Source: Lamellibrachia satsuma
Taxonomy: Eukaryota; Annelida; Polychaeta; Sabellida; Siboglinidae
Direction: 5' to 3'
Length of the DNA: 64,000 bases
Assembly: GCA_033239005.1 (NCBI GenBank)
Contig: BSQZ01000011.1
Span: forward strand, 5,191,001-5,255,000
In this document: piece by piece, positions 1 through 12,200 of the stretch
Position numbering within the stretch: position 1 is the stretch's first letter
Layout: each line of letters starts with the position of its first letter
The notes under the pieces: model-generated
The model's input: only the letters and a program-made list of their open reading frames with translations
Database searches by the model: none
What the model was told of the DNA's origin: nothing
Translations under genes and position numbers: made by a program

Positions 1-1747
1 TCAACTAGTGGAGAAGCATGTCCCATTCAAACAGATAAAGCAGGGATCAAGACTAAAACCTCCATGGGTAAGATACAAATCTGTGGAAAAGGCAAAAAAG
101 TCAACATGCTAAATAAGTAGTGGCAAACAAAAGTGGGCTTTCAGTTGATCGTATAATCTATGAATTAGAAAAAGAAAAGCTGCAGACTGTCTTAAAGGAG
201 GTAAAATTGCACTATGAAGAAAAGTTGGTCGACCAAATAAATGCAAACGATAAAAGATTCTAGAACTACACTAGACACTTTACCAAATCATCGTCAACAA
301 TCAGTGATCTTAACTTTGATAGAAAAACTTCTCAGATGATCAAACTAAAGCAAACATAATAAACAATTATTTCATAGCTGTTCTTACAGATAAGTCAAAA
401 TTAATGCACTCTCTACCAACTTTACATACAAATGTAAAATGTACACTGTACAATTTTGAAATTTTACCCACCGAAGTAAGGACCAACTGAACAAATCTGA
501 AAAAGGACAAAGCTAGTGGTCCAGATCTATTAATTTTTTTTTTTATTTTTAAAAAAGGTCCACAAAACAAGTGCAACAACTACAGACCAGTGTCACCCAC
601 CGGCCAATTGGCTAAACTACTAGGAAGAATAATACAAGACAGTTTGCTTAAACTGGCTGACACAAACAATAAGTACTATCAGCTATGACCAACATGGTTT
701 CCCAAAAAATTTTACAGATAACAGTGCCGAAATCGATGTAATTTACTTAGAATTTTGAAAGGCCTTTGATACTGTACCTCATAAATGATTGATATATAAA
801 TTAAGACAATATGATATTAAAGGTAAAGTGCTACTATGGATCTAATCTTTCCTAGCAGGCAGAAGGCAGAGGGTGGTCCTAAGAAATAGTCATTCAATGT
901 GGAAAAATGTTAGCAGTGGGGTTCCGCAAGGCTCAATTCTAGGGCCATTACTATTTTGTTACATGTAAATGATCTACTCGACTCAGTCAAGGCAATGGCC
1001 AAAATATTTGCTGATGATACAAAACTCTGCTCAAATATTTCTACATTAGCTGACTGTGAAGCTCTCCAAGATGATTTAAACAAACTTGCAGTTTGGACAA
1101 AAACTAGGCTATTAAACTTCAATGCCACTAAATGTGTAGTACTCAAAATAAGACAAAGCCTTAACTATGCATACACATTAAATGGAGAAAGTTGTAGAAG
1201 AACAAAAGGTTTTAGGAATCAAAAATCTAAAAGCAAGCACAAAATAAAATATATTACAACAAAGGCAAATCAGCACATAGAACTAATTAAATGATGCTTT
1301 AAAAGTAGATGAGAAAAGATAATAAAGACCTTATATGAATCAATGATTTGACCAGTGCTAGAATATGCACTGCAAGCTTAGAACCCTTTCTACAGAAAGG
1401 ATATAAATGAATTAGAGAAAGTTCAGAAGACAGCACTGAAACTCATCAGAACACCTATCGAATCAGTTCCTTTGGAACAGAGACGACTTGAGGCGGACCT
1501 TTGTGAAGTATATAAATATCTCAGTGGCCTAAATAGGAATAACCCAGAGCATTTTTTCTACTCAAGTAGTAGCAATCTGAGGGGCCACAGCTTAAAGCTA
1601 CAGAAGACGTACTCCCGCACAGAGATCCGTAAACACTTCTTCACGAACTGTATCATTGATTACTGGAACAAACTTCCTGAAGAAGTCGTGTCAGCTTCTA
1701 CTCTGAACACCTTCAAGAAGAAATTGAGGTCTGTAGCCACCGGCTGA
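1..1747 (+). pseudogene. Decayed non-LTR retrotransposon, RT region to 3' end of ORF2
   Basis: Broken reading frames can be followed across the region: a PPWVRYKS-like linker near the start, then RT blocks with AFDTVPHK (about 765-785), GRRQRVV, SSGVPQGSILGPLLF (about 911-955) and the catalytic FADDTK (about 1008-1025), then a thumb/C-terminal part ending YWNKLPEEVVSASTLNTFKK before the stop at 1747. Many in-frame stops and frameshifts show it is dead. The pattern is that of CR1/L2/Rex-type LINEs. It begins before the window. Confidence 0.88.
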
Positions 1748-2329
1748 AAGAGTCTACACAACAAAGTATACCAAGTATAAGAGGACAGACAACACTGATA
1801 AGGACTATGTTTGAATGACACCCCTACAACCGACCCGGTCAAGGAATGACGAAGGTGAAGGACGTTGAAATAGTGTTGTAGATTGTCTAAAGAATATAAT
1901 GGAATGCAGTGTGGGCAGAGTCAGGGAGCTATACCATGAATGGGCATGATAATACGAGCTAAAGATAGTGCATGGACCATGGTTATTGGACATGGTTTAT
2001 CAGAAAGAGTCAGGATATGTCATATCATTATGACATGTTGGCTATATGCCTAAGAAGTCCCAAATGCTGCATACAGACAGCTGTGTTAATTAGCCCTAAA
2101 ATTAAATTGGCTGTTTGCATGGAGTGCACTCTATATTGCTGTGGATTTCTAAGTCTAGTTATGAATGTGACAGTTTTTTAACAATGTAATTGTAAAAGTG
2201 AAACTGAACTTAAGTTACTGTTACTTAAGTTAAGGCAAGCCATCACTAACATCGTCATCAGTGAAATAATTATATAAACATTTTAGGGTAACCTATTTTA
2301 GTTTTACCGCCTAATCAATTACTAGATTC
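1748..2329. other. Intergenic, probable LINE 3' tail then unique DNA
   Basis: The first 100-200 bp probably include the untranslated end of the LINE. After that I recognise no gene, RNA or repeat. Confidence 0.4.
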
Positions 2330-3131
2330 CACAAATTAGTTATTGCTTAGCCGCTAATTAGCATAATGGCTAATTGCGATTACTGTACTGTTCTTTCGCG
2401 TACCGATTGCCATCTCGTTACGTAACAAAACTAACGTGCTAAGTCGGAGACAGGTTCCACGTGTCATGTGGACCGAATAAAACGAAAACTACCTGAAATG
2501 TACCGCGAGTAGTTTCACACAAGGGAAAGTCGATTTGTGTATATTATGTGTGTCAAATTAGCAAAACATTTAAATGCAACTAAACCGGACAGGCTATAGC
2601 TCACGTCGAAATAACTCAACATAATTTTCGAATGATTCAATCTTCGTCCATTGATGTCGATGTAATAACCGCAGTGATTGGCTGGGCATATAGCGATAAC
2701 AGGTGCTTATCTGCCATATGTGTACAGCTACATATTGTAAATGAGTAGTATCAAAAAGAATTGACTATCGTTAAGCTATTTAACACATATCACTAAACAC
2801 AACTGTTAGGTTTTATGTCATTTTCTCAAATGTCAAATTTTATGTCAGACATAGATTACTATCGTAATCCAATGACAAGCTTGTTTACAAACAGCATCAC
2901 GTTGCCAACATAGCAACGCAGAGCAGTATACCAAAACCCGATATATTTGCGTATTCACATTTATTTTATTACGATACTTTTATCTACTACTAATTTGGGT
3001 TTTGCCTAGATTCTAATATTTAAATAATCTTTTATGATTTTAAATGCAATATTTATCTACTGCTGGCGTTAAATCAAACATTCCATCAAATAGAGCTAGT
3101 CACTTGAGATATGAGCCAACAATAAAGAAGC
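2330..3131 (+). promoter_or_regulatory. TMEM131: Probable TMEM131 promoter and 5' UTR region
   Basis: The stretch 2330-2720 has about 20 CpG dinucleotides in under 400 bp, clearly denser than the CpG-poor surroundings. It contains a TTACGTAA palindrome (2418-2425, a PAR-bZIP/C/EBP-type site) and a CACGTG E-box (2458-2463). It sits 400-800 bp upstream of the start codon. I see no convincing TATA box tied to a start. Promoter assignment is inference from position and composition. Confidence 0.4.
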
Positions 3132-3255
3132 ATGGCGGGCATTGGTAGACTGAGAAAGGATAAAATGGCCCAAGAGTTTTTTCATATTTTTGTTATCCTA
3201 AATGCTTTTCAACAAATATACTCATCTGTAGCTACAGTAGAAACACATGGTCAAG
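3132..3255 (+). CDS. TMEM131: TMEM131 exon 1: start codon and signal peptide
   Basis: Codons 1-41 plus one base (ends phase 1), donor AAG|GTATGT. The N-terminus has Arg/Lys residues followed by the hydrophobic stretch [11 protein letters not shown] and small residues near SSVA, a normal signal peptide layout. An in-frame TAA at 3123-3125 fixes this ATG as the first in frame. A second Met at codon 12 sits closer to the hydrophobic core and could be an alternative start. Confidence 0.85.
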
Positions 3256-6200
3256 GTATGTTGATACGATTTGTGTGAATAGCTTGATCTGTTGTTTGGT
3301 AAATCGATTCGCTTCTCATGTCGATTTTAGATGTCAAAATATGTTTGCGTTCTTCGAGATATTAACCTCTTATCTATTGGTGACACTAGACTTATTATTT
3401 TATGCGGCTAAATACCCTTCATGACAGGATGTTGCTTTGTTTTAGCATTCATACAGACAGACAAGGAGCTTCGATACATGGTTGATGGAGTTCCCCTGAA
3501 TGTAAGTAAACATTGCGCGAGTGATGAATTCATTTGACAGTTGCCTTTCGTGTACGCTCTGGGTCAAACACTGGCCAGGTGACGTACGGGATTGTGATAT
3601 GACATATTTAATTTGGTTGTATATATTTAGTGACTTTAATGTTAAAAAATGCTGCATATGATAGTTATGACATCTAACTGTTTTTTATGTTATGTGTTAT
3701 GATGACCTTGTTGTGGTTCCTTCCAACGTAGGCTTACGGCTACAGGGGTCAGTGCCAGTGGCTACTGGCTAGATTAGTATGTCATTTACTGACTCATTAA
3801 TGTCATATGGATAATCACACTCATCTCAATTTCTCAACACCCTCAATCACTAGATACTATTGAAACTATACAACTGATTGCTTCCAGGGGTATTGGGGTC
3901 AGTTGTTATTAATAAGAACATTATAAACATATTTTTTTAATAAACACACATTCAATCATAAACCAAATATAGAGTTGCTTGGAGTAAACCTTCTTGGCAA
4001 CAGGCTTCCTAATTTATTGTATTACTATTTCAAAATTATTTGTTTATATTGTTCTGTGCTTAATTACATGGCATTACCAGTGGTACTATTTTAACCTAAC
4101 TGATTAACATATACCATCACTTCGCTTTAAATAATTTTTTTGAAGAACCCTAGTCATAACCTTTCTTCAGTTCTTGTCAACAGTAGGGTCTTGATTGGCA
4201 GTCACGCTATCAGATCTACTGCCAACAAGGAAGCGTCCTTTCAACTAGTGCACTTCCTTGTTGTTGTGACAAATTAACATGGGTAACATGTGTAGCTGTA
4301 GAAATATACCATTGCATTGGCTAAAAATATTGACACAATTCGCTTCTTTGGCATCATAATATGTTGATTTTAGCACTGTTGATTTGAACACTAAGGTGTG
4401 AACAGAGTGAGGTGTCAAACATTGAGAACATATTTTCCATGACTCACCAGGCACAATTGTTAAATGTGTCGCATGTATACATGGTTGGCTTGGTACATAC
4501 ATGACAGCCTTAATGCCTTTATTATAGTTTGCCACATTGGTGGCTAATGGCACTGCCTCCTGGTAAAAAGAATCAGAACGCTTTTGCGATTGATGTGCAG
4601 CAGCATCACCCTGTGCTGTCCTGCTTTGTGAGTGTATAATCCACACCTTCTGTGTTGGCAGTCATGTAAGTTAAACATCTGTGTTCAACAGACAGATGAT
4701 TATTAAACATGTATTCACTGTTATTAAAAAAAAATTGAGCTGCATGGTGGTCATGTGGTAGAGCATCAGGCTTTCGATCGAGGGAACCGGGGTTCGAAAC
4801 CACCTGCTGCTGTTTTAAAACTTGGGCAATTTCGTTCACTTCACTTTGCCCGTGTCTTTTGGAAGAGACACTGTTGGTCCCTTCTATCTGGTGTCTATGC
4901 CAGGGGAAGTAAAAGGTCCCACACAGGGAAATGGAAAAAACCTGTTGTGGACTCAGTGCGCCCTTTAGAGCTGGTGATCTCAATCTCTAAACTCACCATA
5001 CTCCCTCCCAGTTTAGCTGTGATCAGCTGTAAAGGGAGTATCTCATCAAGCTACCTACATTTAGTCACAGACGTTTCTGCCTGAGATGTGTGTGCTGTTT
5101 ACGCTTGAGCGACTTCAGGTGATCCTGCTAGACCTACATTTGGACAGTCATGGTTGAGTGAATCTGCCTGGTGTTTGTCATCAAACAGTTCTGTACTGGC
5201 TTTGGCATAATGCCAGCAACACCAAAGACACAAGTTCACTGGAGCAAGACAACAAAAGTGATAGGCATCTTGATAGATTGATAATTTATTACCATATTCA
5301 TCATTTATGCATATATTTTGTCATCCATTTTTCTGTCAAGGACATGGTTTTCCTTTCTTCATAGTCTTCCTTTCTTTGTATTCTCACTTAAGGAAGGTAG
5401 AAGAAATAGATGACACAAAGTAACGTTAGTGAAGGAACAGTGTAGATTAGATGTCAGAAAGTATTAACCCTCACAGAGGATGATAAATGATTAAAATAAA
5501 TTATCCACTGATTGTGTAATTGCTGGCAGCATAAATATGTTTCTAAGACAAAATTTACAAATAGTTCAATAGGGTGAGTTGAGTTACACATATATCAATA
5601 ATAACGTTAGACTCGAAAAGCCAATGGTTTCCTTGTCCACTTGCTATTTGTTATTTGCTTTGGATGGCAATCTTGTTAAATGTACTTTAATGGGTTCCTA
5701 TATACACTGTTTCATATAAGCAAACCACTTAGTCAAAGTCATAACCAGCGCTGTGTTGTACAAATAGAAGTTAGAAATTGTTTGACTGCTGGCATTGGTA
5801 GTTTAACTCTGACTTGTACATCGATGTCGGTCTACCAGTGACCTCTTCCATCCTCATGTAGGTAGCTTCTCGGGTTATCAATGAAAGAACTATTCATATA
5901 ATGTACACTCAATGCCCGCACACACAAACAGCACTTGTGTATGTGGTGAGGCTGTTGCCTGAGGCTAGACTGCATTTACCAGAGTTTACCACTAGATGCA
6001 CTGCAGAGTATAAACTGATCCAAAGACAAACTCACATGTCACTTATATGACATCTGCCCTGCCTCTGCTAAACCTGAAGTGTTGATTCTATTTGGACTAA
6101 TCCGTTAACATCTCTAGAAAAAAATTGGCTAAATTTGTTGATATTAAAATAATGTTAAGATAAAAAAACTGGTAAACTAATGTTAAGATCAAATAAATTC

Positions 6201-9200
6201 AACCTAATTATATCAGTTGACAATGGCACCAAATAAAAAGGCAGCCTTGGAAGTGTTGTCTTTGACAACCCAGTAAATATCTAGCATAGAAGTGATGTAA
6301 CCCAGCTTAAGTTCTTGTTTTATAGAACTATAGATACAAAATTAAGATTGGAAAAGTATGTAAAATAATAATATTGATGATCGTACAATGTGGTTCATTT
6401 CATGTAAAATTTAAATTTAGTGCACTCAGTGTCTCATGTTTGTATTCATTTATTCAAACAAACTGGGAACATCAGCTAAAAATAGTTCCTGAGTAAGTTT
6501 AGATACAATGAGTAGGGTTTTTATGAGGTCATATAAGCAGGACTTTGCTCTTAGAAATGAGTTCAGTTTTATGCAAAGATCCATTTTTCATTACCAAATC
6601 GTCATCTGCATAATCTCAGTTGAGGAGGTTTGTTACTGACAACTATCAAAATTGTTTCACAGTTTTGCTGTTGTGTCATGGAAATAATGTCCTGTGTTAC
6701 ACAGTGGCATATTTAAAGACATGAAGCGCTTGCCCATCCTTCACCTGTTAAAATCAATAATGTACAGGTATATCAATTACGATGGGAATGATTTAATGGA
6801 ACAGTTGATGCAGAAGTTTAAGGATTACCTGGGTAGATGGACTGATGGTGTGAAGGATAAATGTCAATGAACCAGTGCAACAGATTCTCAATCGATTGCA
6901 TGAAGTGCTCTGTGCTATGGCATCACTGGTGATATCGCAAATATTCAACATCAATCACTGTAAACATAGATGGTACAGTGACCCTTATCTCTGTACATGG
7001 CAACTATTTTTGTATATACATTGTGACAAGTATACAAACAGCTATAGATGTTGCACCTTGTGAGTGGTCAAGTCAAGCATCCAACAAGTACCCTTCACAT
7101 ACAATTGCACTACAAATAATGTGTATTCGTACTTCAGGATTTTCTTGGTCAGTCAATTGCTCTAACAGCATGTCTTGTTTTGGTTGTAGGTTCTCCCAGC
7201 ATCTCAAAATATTCAAGATGTGAGGTAAATGTTACTTTTCCTTGTGGACTGAAAAAGGTCTAAAGATGTGATTTTATGCATTCAGGTTTCAGTGTTTCTA
7301 TTTTGGTCTGAAATGATGGACATAATTACTGTGTCTTACACCTGATCTATTGCATGTATGCATGTTCTGGTGTTTGGTGTTGAAATCAATTGATGAGTTC
7401 AGAAGACGTGCTAAATTTGATAATGAGATTTTGGCACCTTCAGTGTCTAGAACTCTAGTTCTAGGACTATTCCAAAGATACTTGTGTGCATAATATAGGC
7501 AAGAACTACCGGTAGTTCAACTTACAAATGGCACAAAGTAGTTTGTGGTGTAGTTGTCGGTTTTTTGTTTATATTTTGTTTAATAAGCTCAGTTCACGAA
7601 AGGTCAAAAGACCTACTGGGCTTAAATTATTTTCACTAGCATGCAGTGCAAACTCTGTTGTTAATACTAATTTGTTATAGGACCCTATCTTTAGTTAAGA
7701 ATTAACTGCAGGGAAAATGTTGTGATATTTTCAAAATGTCATTCGCATACTGACCTACAAAATGTACATATGCAGGTTCATAAGTTTCGTGCCACTGTCA
7801 TGTTTTATGCAGGGGGTACAACAGTATTCATCAATAATGAATTAGAGCACTTTTGGCCATTGTCGTGTGCTTGTACAACACATCAGGCTTTCCATTCAAA
7901 TATTTATTTTTAAAATATGTTTCGACATGTAACCATCAAACAGTATATTACTAGTGAATAAATGACATCTGTTTTTAGATCTAGATGTTTAATTTTAGCA
8001 GCGCTGTATGTAGGTGAGTTAATTCATATCAATACATGACATTTAAATGACATTTGTCTATGAATAGTATATTATAACATTGTTATAGTAGACTCCTTCA
8101 GTTCAGACCTGTCAATTGTTAGAATTCTATTTTTTATGCAAACAACAGAATGTATGTTAGGGACCGTTCACATGTAGGTTAGGGACCGTTCACAATTATC
8201 GACATTTACCTACAAAGCAAAGTGGACTAAAGAAGGGATGGGGGGTCAAGAGCCGCATAATACATTTTTATATATCTGCAACACAATACGACATCTGGGA
8301 AATTCACAACTTCATAGAAAACAATTATCTGTATGACAGTTATATGAGTTGTTAAAAAACCACAAAGCTTTAATATAGGAAATAAATGTTTGTAAACATA
8401 TTTTGTATTAATGTATGTCCTATAGCTATACACATGCGCTGTGTCATAACAATGTTACATCGATATATTTTTCAATGTGGAAAATTGTCAACATTTTAAA
8501 TTACTAATTCGGGGAGGCAGAGGGAGGTCTGAGAATTAGTATGCTTTCTATGAATAGGTAAATTTTGACAATTGTGAATGGCCCCCTACACTGTTACGCA
8601 GCAAAACAACTAACAAACGTACTAGTAGTTCTACATTGAACATCAAATTTGTATTCATAAACATATCCAAACAAGGGCGTTCTTAGCAAGCAGAATGGCA
8701 CAATGGTGTGACGTTTGTTTAGGCGTTAGACTCATCATCCATGATAGCAGACAACTACCACTACACTTCGGAAACAGACGGTGCCTAATTGATCCATAAA
8801 AAAATTGTGGCCATTTTATGCAGTTCTTTAGTATAAATACATCAAGGGTGCTATTGTGGTGCTTAAATGACCCTCTTGTCATCGTTGAGTACAATTACTC
8901 CCCCATCTATTTTTTATATAGTAACCCAGCACCCACGCCATCTGCGAGAACGGAACAACTAATGGTTAGAGATATAACTTGGCATATGTTGTTGGGTGTC
9001 AACAGGTGGGTGTCATTTTCAATGCGGCCATTTGTATTGGCTTAGCAAACATTCACTGAGGTGGAATAATGGAACACACCACAGCCTAGGGAATAATGGC
9101 AGCTTGTCATTTAGGATGCAGTGGTTAGAATGTCTGACATTTATTCAGGAGGGTTGGGGTTCGAATCCTCTGATTTTGAAGTTTGGGCAGTTACGTTCAC

Positions 9201-12200
9201 GCCACGTTGCTTCAATTCACTCACCTGTACAAATAACTACCTGGCCATAAACAGTAGTGGATATAAATGAATGAGTAGTTGTGTAGTAATTACAGCATGG
9301 CTGAATGCTTCCCAGAGAAGTCAAGTTGGTGTTGGAAAGAAGAGGTTATTCCGGGGGTGAAGAGTAAAGTGGTATAAATGGTCCCAAGGACAGAATACGG
9401 CACTATAAAATAGCTTACCTTTTTATTTGTTGGGACACAGGTAGACTACAGTATGTTGTATATATTGTATACCTAAAACATAGTTGGGAAAGGCATGTAT
9501 GTGTTATGCAACTTGTACATGTCTGTTTTGTTCTGGCTACTCCACATAAAAAGATGTGTGCAGCCAAACAGATGGTTGAAACATTGGTATAATTAATTGT
9601 TTTAAATCTCGCTCTGACCTACTGAACAGAAGTCTGCCAACCCTGGAAATAATTTTTTTTACTATTTTTATAATTATAATATATCACCTCATTTGTTCGT
9701 TTCTCACAATCTTTCTGTAAGAGTAACTGCCATAGCACATGAAATGTAGCATGTGACATTAAAACCTAGAGAACATCCTCATATATCCTCCTGAGCAACG
9801 AGTTCTTTCGCAGTTAACATTATTATGGTAATTCCACTAAATATGTATTGTCAAAAGTAATACAACCACCTCACCATTATGGTCACCCTGGGATAGGGTG
9901 ACCATAATCCAGTTATTGCTTACCAAAATTATGTTCTTAAATTTAAAATGTTCAAAAAAACTGATGTTCATTGTGTTAGAGAAGTATACTTGCTGGGCTA
10001 GCTCTGACGTTGTATACTACTTAGCTATTTTATATGTGTTTCAAGACAGCAACAAATGTTCATGTGTTCTGCAGGCTTTTCAATAAAAATGCTGGGGGCC
10101 AAATTGGCTCAAATGGGGAACTTTTGTTTAGCCAAATCCGATGTCGTGGCAAATGGCCACTGGTAGCTCTAGCGTACACATGTATGTGTATAACTACTGG
10201 TAGTCTGCTATTGTCATACAAGGTGTTAGTTGCCAGAGCTTCTGACCATGTACAAAGTAGCATCTGGAAGATGTTAGAGCTCATTCAGCAGGTGTAAGAA
10301 ATAAAACAACAGGAAATGATACAGCACAGTAATGGAAATAAAGTCACTGAGAAAGGTAACATTTTATGGGGTGGCCGTTTGCAGTTAGACTTTCATCTCA
10401 GTATTATGCAGGGCATGCTTTTCTTAACCAGTTGTAGTTTTGTAACTGTTAAATAAGTAAACATAAGAAAATGTATGTAATGCATAGATTATACAAGTAA
10501 ATTAATGTTTTTTTACAATTCATGGACATTCTAAACATGAAACTGACGTTTTTCACACTGTGTTTTATATTCATTCTCTTATTTCTCCTCGGTGATGTTC
10601 CATATGTCATAGATACGCCATAGCCTGTCATGTAGCATGTATAATATCCACAGGATAAGTAATGAATGGCACTGTGCAGTGCACTGGCATAGGTAATGAA
10701 TAGTACTGTGTCACACAGCCAGGCCTTTGTCACTGAGGCACTTCTTGCTGGGCGCAATACATAGTAGATGACATAGTATGGGTCCTCAGAGACACTACTA
10801 AATGCCACCGTAGTTATGTATCCTGACAGTAGACCAGGGTCAGTGTCACCTGCAGAGAGCTGTATAGCCGCAGAGAATGACTCTTGGAAAGAGTGGCTGA
10901 TGAATGCGTCCAGGATGTGTGGTGGCCAATATGCTGTTGTTTATGTCTGGCAGATTCAGTGTCCAGGAGGTCTAATTGGTTTTCCAATCTGGTGGATAGA
11001 ACATAGTGCTTAGTGTATTGACTCTAATGATGCCATAGAAGTGCTCAGATGTACTATAATGCTTTCAGCTTATCCATGATTGACGTTATGACCCATAGTG
11101 CCAGGAAATCTACTCATTCCCCAGAAAATATTACGATAATTTCACTTATATTAAACAGCTGTAATAATTCCATTAGCTTTATGTTTGTACTGGTTCTTAT
11201 TAATGTGTTTCTTCTGAATATAGCGTTACTATTTGTCTGAACGTTACACTTTTCTTCAGAAATAGTAATGAAGTGATAATGGATTCAAAATTTATAATAT
11301 ATAAGAATGCTATATAAGAACTTACATTTACCCTTTTACCTTTAAAATATATATGTTACACATAATTTTTGACCCATCAAAGACAAAATGTCAAATTGTA
11401 TATAACAAGTAACACCAGGCCTGCAACATGTTTTTACAAACATTTGTACATATTATGGTGAACATAAAAGTGTGTTCATATTATGTGTACATTGTACACC
11501 CAAATTTCACAGACTCTTCAATCTTAGAATTGACATTTCAAATAGTTTTTAACTACTGTCGGTGAGTGCAAAAAGGGCCTATTACGAATACAGTTGGCAA
11601 AACTTGGCATCAAAGATGACACATCACTGTGGTGGTCATGGAATAAGTCACAGTTGTGGTAATACATTACTGTAGTCCCCTTTGAATGTTGTGTCACGTG
11701 ATAATTAATGGCACCAATTTGTGTCTACATTGGCAACATTTGTCAATGAGTGTACCAGGACTATAGAGCACTGTGTGTTGTTCATGTTTCTGTCAATAAG
11801 ACACAGGTACACTATAATGTCACTGCTTGTTGTACTTGAACTAGTGACTGCTGTGGCTGTTCAGACGTCCTGTTTTGATCACAGAGTATGGCGTAGAGCA
11901 GTACTTACTTATCCTCTTCGTACCCTAGTTGGTGCACAAGGCTGCCCTGTAAACGTCCACCATTTTGTCTGAACTCTGGCTGCATTCTCTGCCATATTCC
12001 AAGAAATCCATCCCAGATGGTTCACAAATTTCCCACTGTTTCCTTCAAAAATGTTGAGCTTGCATAATCAGTGATAAACACAACTTTTCAACAGTGGTTT
12101 GTCATTTATAATTGTTCCTAAATACTGTTTGTGGAGAAAATTTTTTATTGATTGATTAATCGATTGCAGCACAGTTTCACGTTGAAGAACCTCCACATTT

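Noticed and set aside
2901..2917. RFX X-box in the promoter (GTTGCCAACATAGCAAC)
   Set aside because: The half sites are separated by five bases instead of one to three, so it is not a normal X-box.
4245..4646. Minus-strand ORF of 133 codons in intron 2
   Set aside because: No recognisable domain, no splice or promoter support and no repeat partner found; probably chance.
4738..4815. Functional tRNA gene
   Set aside because: A and B boxes are good but the acceptor stem does not pair properly and the sequence continues into a SINE body repeated elsewhere.
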